64,000 nt of DNA from Chamaea fasciata (taxonomy: Eukaryota; Chordata; Aves; Passeriformes; Sylviidae). The DNA is taken from positions 6,850,013 through 6,914,012 of the forward strand of contig JARCOQ010000006.1 in NCBI GenBank assembly GCA_029207755.1, written 5' to 3'. The translations under genes were made by a program, and so were the position numbers. Below the pieces are notes generated by a model that was given only the letters and a program-made list of their open reading frames with translations, was not told the origin of the DNA and did not search any database. The stretch's first letter is position 1; every line of letters begins with the position of its first letter. This document shows positions 23,801 to 36,299 of the stretch, piece by piece.

Positions 23801-26543
23801 TACAAGATGTATCTTCTGTGGCTTTTTTGGCCTTTACTGCATTCACACACCCCATTTGTTATTTTTCCTGAAGAAGAAACTTGGATGAATCATCTGTTGA
23901 GCATTTCAGACAGGCTCGGCTGGGGGACATTGCAATTTGCAGAGCAGTGCTGTAGGGATATATCACACCAGAGTGGTGTCAGTATTTCACACAGTTGCAG
24001 CCCTCTCCGCTGGCTGCCATTTATAGGAGTAATGCAGTGCTCTGGCATTTCCAAGGACTTCCAGGCAGAATCACAAATGCTGGACACTGAAATCCACCCT
24101 TTGTGCTATTGCCATCGGCAGTGCAAGTTCCCATCCCACTCAACTCTAAGCCTAAATTTCAGAGTGGCTGGTTGAATTGAACAGGCAGTGGGATAAGTGG
24201 ATGGGGAGTGGGAGGTAGAAGTTCTCTGGGCTGTTGCAAATTGTCCACAGTGGTCCCTTGTGCATGGGATGGCCCGTTCTGCACCACAGAGCTGTGCTGG
24301 ATCCAGTGTGAGCAGCTCCAGCTGGGTAGCAGGTGTGCAGCAGCACTGACCTGGTTTGGGAGCAACCTCTGCTAACCTCCCCAGCATGCCAAGATAAAGA
24401 TTGGCCACATGTTCCCACGTACACTTCTGTGCCAAGAGGTTGCCTTCCAAGTGGTTTTAGAGAGAGGTTACAGTCCTGTAATAAAAATATCTTGAGATAT
24501 CCCAGGAAAAAAGAAAAACACTGTTCAGGCACTCTTCATCTTGGACAGATAATGTAATACAAAGCTGTTTAAATGTCAGGGGTCACTGAGTTCTGCTTGA
24601 TTCCTTGCTATGCCAGTGAAAAGCATTTGGGTGCAAAGGGAGGATAATGAAGCCACAGGTGAAGGCCCCTGTTCTGCTGGATAAACCAAGAGACAAGACA
24701 TCCTGTTGCCCTGCAGACCTGCTTGAAGTACCATTCTAGGGTTTCAGGGCACCAAGATGAGAGTCCTGAGAGGCTGTTAAAAATTGCTGGCTGCTGTGGT
24801 ACAAGTGGGAAGGTGAGTTTGCAGAGCCCGTAGTGATGGTTTGGGGCTCTGTTTTTAGAACCCAATTCTGGATCTTTAGGACCAAATCTGAAGAGCATTG
24901 GTACTTAGACTCCTAAAACCCTGGTGCAGAAAGATTCTTGGTATCTTCTTTTTCCTCTCTAATAATCCCACTTTGATTTTCTTGAATATTGGTGAAAATT
25001 GAATACCTCACCAGAAGTTAACTCCCAAAACACCCTGTAGATTGAGATCCAAGTCATATCTGGAAAGGGAAGCATTCCTACCTGACTTACATGCCTTTGG
25101 AAGTGTTGCTATCATCTGAACAGTAAAATGTCTTACAGGCACTTGAAAATAGCACATGGAAGACCTATTATTATATTACTCCCAGTTTCTGCACGGCTGA
25201 AAGAGACATCAGCTGATCCCCAAGTGAAGCTGGAAATAAAGACTACATGATTAAAAAGGCAGCTAGGCACTCTTTTCTCCCCACTCTTTGGAAGCAGGGC
25301 CACTTTTCAGTGCTGCCATTCATTCTTTGTTATCCCATTTCCATAAATAAAACTCCCAGTCAACTCCTTATCTTCATCTTATAGAGAGAACACTATTCTC
25401 TGCCTCACCTTTCCTACGTGAGAAATCTGCAAGCAGCCTGAAAAGATTTTTATAGTTCTCCTGCATATTTGTTTGGCTACTTACACCACTCTAAACAATT
25501 TTATTATTCTATCTGTGATTTTGTGCTTGCAGAGCTGGGGCTGTGCTCATATCAGTCCTTGGCAGAGAGCTTGCTGTAGTCCTTTCCCCACAGGAACCTC
25601 AGCAGTGCCTTTCCCAGCTCCAGGAGTACAGGGACCTGAAGCTGTGGCTGAGCTGCTGGCATCAGTGTGTACATGCTTCTTGCATACCCAACCCGCTTGA
25701 AAGTGGCTCTCTTGACTCAAAATTCTCAAATAGTCATTTTTATTTAGTAATCCTAGTCATCCTGAAAGAGAAAACTGCCTGCAAGGCTCTGGAGTTGCAG
25801 AAATCTCTCCCTTTCCTCCCTGTACTCTGGAGGAGGGAGGGTGAGTGCCTGGTGGGAAGAAGGAGGGAGCAGCTGAGCTGCTTAATGTGCCTCGGTACCC
25901 TCTCAGGACTCTTCTGCTGGAGCTGCAGCAGCAGAGGAGAGCTGGGAGGCTGTGGCAGAGTGATGAAGAGCACTCCTGCCTGATGACTGACCAGTGGGGT
26001 AGTCACAAAAAAAGCAAAAGACTTTTTTGAAATGTGTTCCTCTGTTGGCGGAAAAAACTGGGCATGTTATTCTGGTGGTAATAAACTGCAGGTTCTGGCT
26101 TTACCTTGTACCAAAGCCAGGCAGAGCAGAGGGAAGGAGCTCTGAGTTAAGAACTTGGTCAGTCACACTGTAAAACCTCAAAACTAAGCCAGAAGGTGAC
26201 CTTGTTTTGAGCTCTAGAAAGGAATCAGGATCCAGCATCATCCGTTGACCCATCTTTGCTGGACCTGAAGTTTCATTCATGGGCTCTGGACACATCAGTG
26301 CACCACAGCCCCTCCACAAACAGAAAATTCAAGCTTCTTTTAGCCAAAGTGCAGTGCTAGATGTGTCAAACTGAGCTAAAATCCAGCAGCAGATATCACA
26401 GGGGCCCTGACATGCAGAGTGTGCTTTTAAAATTTTAGGTTTGTGTCCCTCTTGGCTCCTGGCACTATTCTTTGAGGTGCAATGGAGACCTGGAATCAAA
26501 ATTGCTGAAAGCCCACATATATCTGTCATTTTTGTATCTGCAG

Positions 26544-26606
26544 TCTCATCTGTGGACTCAAGTACCTGACGTGAAGGTGTCTGTAAATGCATCTGAGCAG
26601 CTTCAG
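26544..26606 (+). other. Candidate internal exon B (63 nt)
   Basis: Preceded by a modest pyrimidine stretch ending tttgtatctgcag and followed by a strong donor, CAG|gtaaggta. The 63 bases are open as 21 codons that start SHLWTQVPDV and end ASEQLQ. I do not recognise this peptide. The length is a multiple of three and the acceptor is average. It may belong to the same unannotated transcript as the segments at 10320 and 32830, or be chance. Confidence 0.3.
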
Positions 26607-27929
26607 GTAAGGTAAAATGAACCTAATTTCGCTCTTCTATGTTGGAGACATGTTATGCTCCCAGTTTAAATGATGAGCTGGTCACACTCTCTGAAGAGAA
26701 CCAAGTAGAACTGGAAAAGATCCAGGAATTGGTAATGGCTGTGGAAGAACAAGGGCCTTCTCCAAAGGCCCTCTCAGGGGTTATGGTTTGGTCGGCCAAG
26801 AGATAATTTTGTCTCATTGCTGTTTTACACAAAGCAAGGACCACTAGCATCAAAATGATTGGGCTGCAGAAGTTTTAACCCAGAATATGGGTCAGCTGAA
26901 GTCACTTGACCCTATTGGTACAGGCTGTTGAATAAACAAACACGGATTCAGAAAGGTCTTTGCCAAATGGTGAGGAGGTCAGCACATGGTGGCAACCAAG
27001 AGAATAGGGGTCCAGATGCCACATCCTGCTCAAGCTGTTGCTGTTCTCCTGGTTTGGCCAAGAATTATATTCTCTCCTTCTCATGCAAGTCACAAGGTTC
27101 TGGGCTCTGAATGGACCTTTGCTCTGACTAATGTTCAGTCTCCAAGCCTTGGAGTTCACCTGGCAGCAAGTCCCAATGATGCAAGTTATTGCTGAAGTGC
27201 CAGCACTTGTCAGGGATGTGACATTTGTTTAGATTGTCTTGGTTAGTGTAATTTTTCTTCTGTATATTGAGTTATACACCCTAGTATTGTTTCTGCAGTA
27301 AAACAGTCACACCCTGCTAGCATTTTTGTGGGCTATGGGTCTTCTATTTCCTTTCTTCTTGCTCATTTAAGGTCATGAGACTAAGAAGTGACAGCTGGGG
27401 ATTAAAAAAGCAAATTGTGATTTTTTGTGTGTGTGTGCAGGAGGAGAACTTCAGCGAAGTTTCAATTTCAGAAAGGGCTGACTTTCAAAGCCTTTTTATG
27501 ATTAGGTTGGTCCAGATAGCTCAGAACAGAAGGGTCCAAAATCAATCACTTGAAAACTGGTGCTAAAGCCACCAGAAATAAATCAACCCTCACATAAAAA
27601 CGGCAGGTAATTATTACCTCTGTAAGTATGTGATTCACAAGTTTGCCTTAATCATTACGCAAATGAAAGTCACAGTGTGATAGATTTGATGGCATTTATC
27701 CTCTTTAGCAAAACTGATTCCTGGTTTAAAGTTTCCTGGTATTAGGCAATCAGCAAAGGCCTGATTTTGCCTCTGTGATGAAAAACCTTAGGGCATAAAC
27801 AGAAACTTTCTAGGTGTGGATGATGATGCTGGTTGCACAGTTTGTGTTTATCAGAGTTCTTTAAATTGGAGAGAAGCAAAATACAGAAACTTGTCATAAG
27901 CTTTACAGCTTTCTTGTTGAAGATGACAA

Positions 27930-28075
27930 AATCATAGAATGGTTTGAGTTGGAAGAGACCTTAGAGACCACCTCATTCCAAGCCCCTGCCATGGGCAGGG
28001 ACACTTTCCAGTAGACCAGGTTGCTCAGAGCCATATCCAACCTGGCCTTGAACACCTCCAGGGATGGGAAGGTCA
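27930..28075 (-). mobile_element. CR1 LINE 3' end
   Basis: Reads 'atcatagaatggtttgagtt', 'ccctgccatgggcagggaca', 'tagaccaggttgctcagagc', then 'ccttgaacacctccagggat'. This is a well-preserved minus-strand CR1 terminus, 5'-truncated. Confidence 0.93.
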
Positions 28076-28079
28076 GAAG

Positions 28080-29290
28080 GAATCTGCCAAACACATGGAT
28101 GGGCTGCTGGTGTCCTGTCCTGAAGGACTGTGAACGCTGCCTGAAGATATTGACACCAGCGAGCTTTGCAAGCCTAAGTCAGACACCTAAGACAAGAGTT
28201 TTCAAGTCCTCCAAGGTACTTGGTGTGCACGTCCCTCCACTGGAGATTTTCCTGCCCTGTACTTCCATGTGACATCTGGCAGAGTAGCCTGGAGCCTCCT
28301 GGAGTGCTGCAGTATGTGCCTGGATGCTCACTCGCAGCTGAAATCCCAGACTGGATGGGAGCAGGGGCAACACCTCACAGGGGAGTTGCAGGTGCTGTAG
28401 CAGTATTCCCTGTGCATCTTGGAAAATCCCATTTCCAGCCAGTGCAGCTCCATCCGGCTGCAATCCCAGCAGCGCTCGCAGCTCCCTGGTCGATATTCTC
28501 TGTGCTGTTTGTTTGAGTGAGGAACTCTTTTGTTGCTCTATCAAAGCCTTGCTGACATAGCCTGCAGCTATGAACAAATGTTGTGTGGCTGCAAAGCAGA
28601 GCGTTGGAGAGACAGGAAGCGTGTGCAATATTGATAAAGAGCAGAACGGGGGCTTGTTTAAAATGTGCACAGACAACTTTTCCATAATTAAGGGAGCAGC
28701 AGATGTACTAGACCTTGCCTACGAATGAAATGACTAACAAAAGCAGGAGACACATAGGACATGCAGACACACCTGTGAGCAGAAGTGATGGTGAAAGGGA
28801 CCTGAGGTGACTTCCAAGGATGGGCTGCACATGCCTGTCATTCCCTTTTTTCCAGCTGGCAGCATGGGTATATGGAAAATTCATGCTGTATTCCCAGCAA
28901 TCTGAGTGTGCCATGAGTCCTGTCTGGGAGTGGAGCCCCCTCGAATGAGGCCCAGTACCCTTTTGAGTGCCCCTCTTCATGCTGAAATGATTCAACCTTC
29001 AAAGAGAGCAGGTGGAGTAAGGGGTCAAATAGACCTGTTTGCTCAGTCCTATTCACGGGGGCTAATGGGATTGTTTCCTTCCTGCCTGCAGTTTTATCCT
29101 ATGTTTGCTCTTGGGAGTGTGTGCCACCCTTGTGCCTTAATACTTAATAAAATTGAAGCTTCTGCTAGGCAGCAAAAAATGGGATTGGGACAACTTCTGG
29201 GAGAGGTAGTTTGGATGTTGTTGGAGTTGTGTGTGAGCTTTACTTCCAATGCTTGTGGGTGCCTGATGCATGTAGGTTACAACTGCAGCA
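28080..29290. other. Intergenic spacer between opposed CR1 ends
   Basis: No gene recognised. A 168-codon open frame on the minus strand (28179-28685) has no family signature and overlaps a 98-codon frame on the + strand. The spacer separates two CR1 3' ends in opposite orientation. Confidence 0.45.
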
Positions 29291-29296
29291 TGTAGG

Positions 29297-29486
29297 CACT
29301 GGCACAGGTTGTCCTTAGAAGCTGTGGATGCCCCATCCCTGGAAATGTTCAAGGCCAGGTTGGATGGAGCTTTGTGCAGCCTGGTCTAGTGGAAACTGTT
29401 CCTGCCTGTGGCAGGGGGGTTGGAACTAGATGAGGTTTAAGGTCCCCTCCAACTCAAACCATTCTGATTCTGTGATTCTATGATTG
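29297..29486 (+). mobile_element. CR1 LINE 3' end
   Basis: Contains 'gctgtggatgccccatccct', 'aggccaggttggatggagct', 'agcctggtctagtggaaact' and 'ttggaactagatgaggttta', ending in 'gattctgtgattctatgatt', a clear three-copy octamer-like tail. It is among the best-preserved CR1 ends here. Confidence 0.95.
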
Positions 29487-29489
29487 GAA

Positions 29490-30125
29490 ATGTGCCCACT
29501 TGTGACCCATCCTCTTCCAGATGCCACTTGCTCTGCATCCTCTTCTTCCTAAGTTTTGGGTGCCTTTCCCAAGCAAAAGCTTTAAGAAGAACCTCCAGAC
29601 CCTCCAAACCACTGTTTTGAGTCATGATCCCCTGGTCCTGGCCATGCTGATGAACAGTTGCCACATCCTCCTATCCCGGTGAAGTCCATGGGGGTTTTAC
29701 TTCCATGTTCTCCTTGTTTTTTTCTCTTAAGCAAAAAACCAAGCTATTTTCTAACCACCACACTCACTGAGGGTTGAAGGCTGCTGATCTGCCCACGGGA
29801 CAAGGACCAGCATGGGCAGCCTCTGCTCTGCACAGCCCTCATCCAATACTGCCTGAAAAAGGCACAGGCATCCAGGTCTGTGAATTATGTTGCAATTTAG
29901 CAGCTGGCACATTTAAATGCTTGCAAGTGGGATCAATCTTTTTTTAATCATTTATGCTTAGTTATTGTTTCCAGATAGATCTCTTGGTATTTTATTGCTA
30001 GCAAGTTTCTAAAGAACACTTTTTAAGCTTGAGCTGAATAGCCTAATATCACCCAGCAAGAAAGAGCTTCACTTAGGAGACTTCTCCCATGCTTGGAGCT
30101 CTTGGGAAGGTCAGAGGTTGAATTC
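29490..30125. other. Intergenic, nothing recognised
   Basis: Mixed composition with no recognisable exon, repeat end or RNA gene. Confidence 0.5.
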
Positions 30126-30129
30126 CCTG

Positions 30130-30395
30130 AAATATTTTGGTTGGAAGATATCTGACCTAACTTCTGCTACAGCTTGACCATCCTCAAAGGAGGCTGAGAT
30201 TGCTCAATCCTTTCCCAGTAGAATTCGGGTTATTTCCAATGATTTCAGACCCCTAGTTACAGCATCAGTTGGTCCCCAGGCTGTGCTGCTGAATAGGGTT
30301 ATCCCATCCCAGGTGCTGGACTTGGTATTTGCTGTGCTGAACTCCACAAGGTTCCTATCAGCCTGTTCCTCCAGCCTGCCCAGGCCCTTCGGAAA
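30130..30395 (-). mobile_element. Degraded CR1 LINE fragment (internal ORF2 region)
   Basis: The part at 30255-30395 matches the reverse complement of the CR1 ORF2 3' region: 'atcccaggtgctggacttgg', 'gctgaactccacaaggttcc' and 'ctccagcctgcccaggccct'. The 30130-30200 part contains 'tattttggttggaagatatc' and may be the decayed 3' end of the same copy, which would imply an internal deletion between the two. Confidence 0.7.
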
Positions 30396-30399
30396 AATC

Positions 30400-31315
30400 T
30401 GTTTTTATCACGAGTGTTGTGTTAGCTCGTGGTGCAAATATGTCCAGAGCATTTGCAGGCCTCCCCACACACCCCCACGCTTTTCAGGGATGCAAAGATG
30501 GAGCAGGATCCCTGCCCTCACCCCATGGGTTGTGCAAGGTGGCATTTTGTTTAATGATGACTTTGGATATCGATGTGAGCGCTTGCAACACGCGTTGCCA
30601 TTCTACTGAGAAATGAAAAATTATGGATGACAGCCCTCCCTTCACTATTCAGAGCATGAAGGAAGATGATGCCGGTAATTGGGTGTTTGCTGTCTAAAAG
30701 AGGAAGTTTGTAATCCATTGCTGTTGCTGACACGATGCCTCTGTAAACCCCCAAGCCACAATTTATCTCAGCCATTTAATATCTGTGTGGAAAGACAGAA
30801 TGGCATATTCAGGATGAGACATTATGAGCTGTCTGTTTGGGAATACAGAGTGTTTTATAATCTTCTGTGGATATTTTTTACTTTCAATGAAGAAAATTAA
30901 TGGCTAATATCTGCAGAGAAATAATGCCTGATGGGAAGCACTGTTTGAAGGACAGTGCTACATGAAGGCTGAAATTGTATTTCTCTTTCAGCATGATATC
31001 TGTTTTCTTTTAATCACAGGTATGAAGGACTAGAGTTTCAGCCTCAACTGTTAATTTCCTGTCTATTGTCTATTCAAACAAGATCCTGCTGTATCCTTTC
31101 TAACAAATGCATTCAGAGACAGGGCTGGAACCTGGGCCTGCCCTTCTCCAAGAGCTGCTAATTCCTGGAGTCTGAGCCACCCTTTCCATGCAGTGCAAGG
31201 ACTAAAGCAGCCTGCTGAGTACTGAAAAAATGGAGCTGAAGCATCGAGGAAAGGGCAACAGAGAATAAAGATGCCTGATAGAGCCATGAAAAACTTCAGG
31301 TATGAGAAAGATCAC
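30400..31315. other. Intergenic, nothing recognised
   Basis: No exon, RNA gene or repeat end identified. AT-rich in its second half. Confidence 0.5.
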
Positions 31316-31320
31316 AAAAC

Positions 31321-31475
31321 AACAGAATGGTTTGGGTTGGAAGGAACCTTAAAGCTCATCTCATTGCAACCCCCTGCCATGAGCAGGGATACCTGCCACT
31401 AGCCCAGGTTGCTCAGAGCCCCATCCAACCTGGAGCTGAACAATTCCAGGGATGGGGAATCCAGGACTCCTCTCT
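31321..31475 (-). mobile_element. CR1 LINE 3' end
   Basis: Reads 'aacagaatggtttgggttgg', 'aacctt aaagctcatct', 'gccatgagcagggatacctg', 'cccaggttgctcagagcccc' and 'tccagggatgggg'. A well-preserved minus-strand CR1 terminus. Confidence 0.93.
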
Positions 31476-31479
31476 GCCC

Positions 31480-32820
31480 AGACACATTTACCAAGTGGTT
31501 TGGGGAGAGGACAAAACTGAGGGGCAGCTTGGACTGTGCCAGCAGTGCAGGGCCAGTGCAGAGCCCTGGGCACAATCACCGCAGTAAGGATTTTGGCACA
31601 ACTCCCACACAGGCTGCATTCAAAGAGGAATTGCTTGAAATTGTTTGAAAAAGGGTATTTATAGTAGTAGCCAGAGGGTGCCCAAGGCTAGCCCAGCATT
31701 CTGCTCTTGTGCCAGACAAAAATATTTTGGGCAAATGTTTAAAAATTGAAAAATAAAAAGTAAGGGTATAGATATTTTTCATTTCTCATTGAAAGTTCTG
31801 CTGCCTTGTGATTAGTAGATATTTTAGAAAACTTCAGCTTAAAGAAGTGCTGGTTTTGGTCTGACACACCTACATGTACTCTTATGAATCACAGGGAATT
31901 ACTAGGAACATAATGTTTCTTCAAGATGAGCTAAATATATGTACAAGAACTGATGTATTTTTTTTTTTTTCTTTTTAAGCTTAAAATTCTGGAGAAAAAG
32001 AACAGTGATCTTATAGGAATCCAAATTTGTGAGGCTGAAGCTCTTGAATTATTCATATGATCTTATTCATTGCACTGTGATTATTTCTGATGCTTCAAAC
32101 TCCTGGATAGCTTTTGATGCCTGTATTATTTCTATGTAAATCCCAGCCATTAGTTGGTTCTACCAATAAGGTTCAGATTGAATCATGCCTCTCCTGCAAA
32201 TTAATGCTGGCTTAGACAAATGCAAGAGAAGATTCAAGCTATCAAACCACAGAGTGTTAGACGTGGGTTTAGAACAAAAACATGTATATGTTATTTCAAG
32301 CTTTAGAAGGTGGTAACTGAAAATATTAGCACATATAGGGACATTTAGCAGATTGGTACACGTGGAAGAGTGAGCCAAGCTGCAGGCTTGGAAGGCTTCT
32401 AGGGTATATAGACAGACTGAGTTCTGCCACAGACTCAGTTCTTCACTGTTTCCAGCCTGGAGACCAGGAGATGTTAAACTGGCTATTGACTTATTGCCAC
32501 CACAGATAATTAAACCGTAACAATTGTTTTCAAACAGACTTAGCGGTCAGATTTTAACTCATAAAAGCAGGAAGACCAGGCTAGGGCTGAAAGAGCCTCT
32601 CTAATTCCCCATGACGTGCCTTTGGGCTGTGTTTAGCAGAAATGCCATGTGCCATTGATTAGAGCCTGTCCAGTGCAGGGGCACACTGGGAATGGTGTGA
32701 CCCTCTGAGTGCTCAGTTCTCATGGCCTTCTGTGTGAGACTGCTTCTAATATAATTTCACTTCATTATTGTAGTGTTAATTTCTCTCAGATCACTATTTT
32801 TTTTAAATTTACCTTTCTTT
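31480..32820. other. Intergenic, nothing recognised
   Basis: AT-rich, with a poly(T) run at about 31960-31971. No exon pair or repeat end identified. Confidence 0.5.
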
Positions 32821-32829
32821 TCTCAGCAG

Positions 32830-33020
32830 AGGAGGGGAAAAGATATGATCAGCTTGAACGGATGGGAAATTTCTTGGTGGAGCACAGTGACTGATTCGAG
32901 CCTGCAGGCACACAGAGTTGTACCTGCAAGTCTGGTCAATCAATTTGTTCCCCTAAAGCAGTTATGAAACTGTTTTAATAATAAAAAACTGGTTTGCTAA
33001 TAAAAGCTTCCTTCTCTCTG
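32830..33020 (+). other. Candidate terminal exon C with poly(A) signals
   Basis: A strong pyrimidine tract (32797-32824, 'tttttttaaatttacctttc' and following) ends in tctcagcag, again a NAGNAG acceptor. Frame 0 is open for 45 codons, starting RRGKDMISLNGWE and ending FVPLKQL, with TGA at 32965-32967. AATAAA hexamers occur at 32980 and 32999. The layout is what a last exon looks like, yet no protein family is recognised, so a non-coding transcript or chance arrangement is equally possible. Confidence 0.35.
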
Positions 33021-33024
33021 GCAC

Positions 33025-36000
33025 AGTAAACTGTGAGAAATGCAGTTATGGAAAGCAAAGGAAATCTAATTTCCCCTGGTATTGACCCTTACAGTGTCTC
33101 AAAAATAAGTAGTTAAAAATTTTAAAGGAAAGCTGGTGCAGCAGAGGCCAGTCTGGACTGACAGGAAGGGAAGTCTGACCTCTGAAAATAGAGGACAATA
33201 TCAAGATCCAGGCAGAAATCTCATCTCTAACATAGAGGATATGTTTGGATCCATTCTGCAGAGATAGGGTGCACCTAGCAGAACCAGAAGCATTCTTAAA
33301 ACACATCCTCCTTCTTCTTCATCTCCCCCATCTACTTATCTTTTAATCAGATATTCAAATCTCCTCATTAGTTTTTCAGCACACTCCTTCCCCAGCTGGA
33401 CCAAGAGCTGCTGTGGAGAGTGAGCAGTGAAGAGATGAAGAAGTTTATGGAATTTGGGTTGGAGTGGGGATCCCTCACTCCACAAAAGCTGGTCCCACAG
33501 GCTGGGCTGGATGCCAATACTGAAAGAGGCAGCTCCTCTACAGGCTCCCTGCAGAATCCCCCTGCAATGCACAGGACTGCATTGTTGACAAGAACATTAA
33601 GAAAAGGGGAGGCATAGGGAAAGTTGCTTCAAAGTAATTGCTTATGCTGTTTTTCAGGGATTTAACAATGTCCCACAGGCAAATACTCTACAGTTTGCGG
33701 AAGATGGGGCTTAAGCTCTCTCAGGTTAATTTAGGATTTATACCTGAGTCCCAGATGAGTATTTTGTCCAGAGATGATTGAGTGAAAGCAGTCACCATCT
33801 CTTCTGGCTGGACTTTGTTCAAGAAAAGACCATTTGGTGTCTGGGATCTGGGGGAAGAGTCAGTGGATTCAGTGGTGGGAAGCAGGAACAGGGGCTTAAC
33901 CCAATTCTTTCCTTCACATTCTTCCATGGTCAGTGTAGGCAGCTCTCCCTGGAAGGTCTCATGTTTGTTTTCTTCTTAACATCTGGTCCTTCTTCCCATC
34001 CCCTTCCCAGGAAACATGCACATGCTGCTGCTGGACCACACAGCAGACAGGGGCAGGGAATGCAAAATATCACCTTACATTCTCCTGCTGTGCACTGACT
34101 GGACTTGTCTCACCCATGCACTTTTTTTTTTTTCTGCTTGCTGCTGCTTGAGAACGGATTCCTGCATTTCTTTGGTCCAGCAGGGGAAATTCTTGGCTGC
34201 AAAGATGGATCTCGCAATCCAGTCTGCAAGCCAGCCACCCCTGGCCAGCTTCCAGGCACAGGATCTTTCTGATGTGGGGATTTTCCATCCAGGGTACTCT
34301 GCTGCCTCCTCAAATGTTCAGAAAATTGCACTGTAAGAGTGGCTCTCTGCTGATAATTACCCCAAAAACAAGATGAAAAAAAGAGCATGTGGGGCTGAAT
34401 ATAGGGGCTGCTCCCGAGCCCTGCAAAGGGCTGGGGACAGAAGTCAGCCCCTGGATGCCTTCCCAGAAATCGCTGGACGTTGGTGTTTTGGGACTCATCT
34501 GTCCAGCCAAAAGGGCAGCTGTTGCCTATATTTCCACAGGCCGGAGGCTAAAACGTCTAACTGAGAAAAAAGAGAAAAAAAAAAAAAAGAGAGAGAGAGA
34601 AATATTTTCTCTTAACACATTTTATATGTTTTTATATGTTTTTATGGTTTTTGGCATATTGAAAGGCTGATGCTGTTTTGTTCTTCATAACCTACGTATT
34701 GTTTTACAGGCCCCTGAAACACCCCTACCAGTGTCTCCCCCTCTTTCTCAAATTTCATAACCCTTGTGTAATAAGGTCTGAAACAGGGATCCATGTCCTG
34801 CAGTGCTGAGGGCACTCAAAGAACTGCCCCCAGTGAGTGCAGAACGTTGTTGTAGCACTCCCCGTGGCCTAGCCAGCTCTTCTGGCAGACACCATCTCTA
34901 TGAGCATCAGCTGCTGCAGGCTGTGCCCAGCCTCTGGCAGCCTCCAAAAGCCCCATCCCCAGCAGCCCAAAGGGTCTCTCTGAGCAGCACCAGGAGGGGA
35001 CATCACCACACGTAAACAGGGCCAATCCCACATGCAGAGGGGAGTATGCTGAATAGCCAGAGGGTTGTTGTATGTCTGGGATTTGTCTTTCTAGGAATGA
35101 AACCTCAATGAGAAACTGCAAAGTTCCTTGTGAAGATGAGAAACCTCTCTCACTTTCCAAGCACAGCAGCAGGTCCAGGATGGGAAGGTTGGTATGGAGT
35201 AAGTAGTGTAGAAAGAGTTGGTGTCAGTGCTGATTTCCAGGATTCTAGGTCTTGCTGGGTTATTTTAAGCACCAGGGGGATGCTGCTCAAAACAGTTGTT
35301 CAAATATCTAATTCTAGGTGGTGGTTAAATGCTTTTGAGTCAAAGGATGATTTGGACTAATTGCCATGTTTTCCGAATTTATCCCATTTGGGGTTAATTG
35401 CCCCATCAGAAGAAGCTGTGTCATGAAGCAAATGCCTAAAATCTAATGTGCTACTGGTGAATGGCACCTCTAAAGAGACACAGATGAGCTCCCTTTCTGT
35501 GCTGGGGCGCAGGGAAGTGCTTAGTTTTGTCAATGAGCCCTAAGAAGTTCAAGGTTAAAACTTATGCTTTGTCCACAGAAGAAATTGAAAGCTGTCAATG
35601 CAAATACACACAGAGAGTGTGCTGAAATATGGTGCCACTGCGCAAGGAGGGGTATCATGTTTCACTTCCTGTTTTGGTTGAACTGTTGAGATTATTAGGG
35701 GTTTTTTGGGGGGGTCATCGGGGGAACAGAATTTCAGGACTGAGAGTGTATGATGGCTCACTGAGTCAAGGATCAGAAAATTTCTCATTATTTTGGATGG
35801 AGACAGGCACAAAACCCTCTGAAACTCGCACTACTTGGGCACCTGCTGGTAGATTCCCCTTTCTCAGAAAGCTTTCCCTCCTGACTACTGTTTTGCCCTA
35901 CTTGGCAGCTGAAGTGCTACACTTTGTTCCTCTGTGTATCTAACTTTATTATCATTAAATGATGGGTGACTGTAATACTTGCTGGATGATTTCTAGGGGG

Positions 36001-36295
36001 TTTTTTCTTTAATTGCCTAGGGACTTCTGTGTCAGAAGAGGACGATGGGAGAGGCCGTGATAAAAGCTGTGGGTTTCAAGAAGACAGTTATCAATGAACT
36101 CAAATGTGATACATAAGAACTCCAAAGAGGTAAGACTAACAGAGGACAAAGTTGTCAGGTTTTCAGAGTAAGCTGAGGGCTGAATTCAGGCTGTCCAAAT
36201 GCGCAAATAGGAAATTCAGTATGTGCCGAGCTGGGTAGATGATGAAGGGTTTTTCTTTAACTTCAACACCAGACAGAAACACACAGAAGAAAAGA
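33025..36295. other. Intergenic, no gene recognised
   Basis: Contains poly(T) at 34123-34133, an A/GA-rich tract at 34565-34603, a TTTATATG-type repeat at 34618-34645, and a G-run pair near 35708-35724. No CR1 end or convincing exon pair was seen. Confidence 0.5.
34565..34603. repeat. A-rich / (GA)n simple repeat
   Basis: A purine-only run: poly(A) with G interruptions changing into five GA units. Confidence 0.9.
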
Positions 36296-36299
36296 AGAG

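Larger units (their letters stand above)
18700..27920. other. Long intergenic block with only simple repeats and one candidate exon
   Basis: No CR1 terminus or protein-coding exon was recognised over about 9 kb. It holds poly(T) at 18897-18912, a (TA)n tract at 19622-19648, the 11-bp minisatellite at 19803-19846, the TATC microsatellite at 20808-20870, candidate exon B at 26544-26606, and a short (GT)n run near 27427. The absence of repeats may mean unique, possibly constrained, sequence or repeats too old to see by eye. Confidence 0.5.

Noticed and set aside
28179..28685. 168-codon minus-strand open frame
   Set aside because: No motif, overlaps a 98-codon + strand frame, and is bounded by CR1-rich sequence; likely chance.
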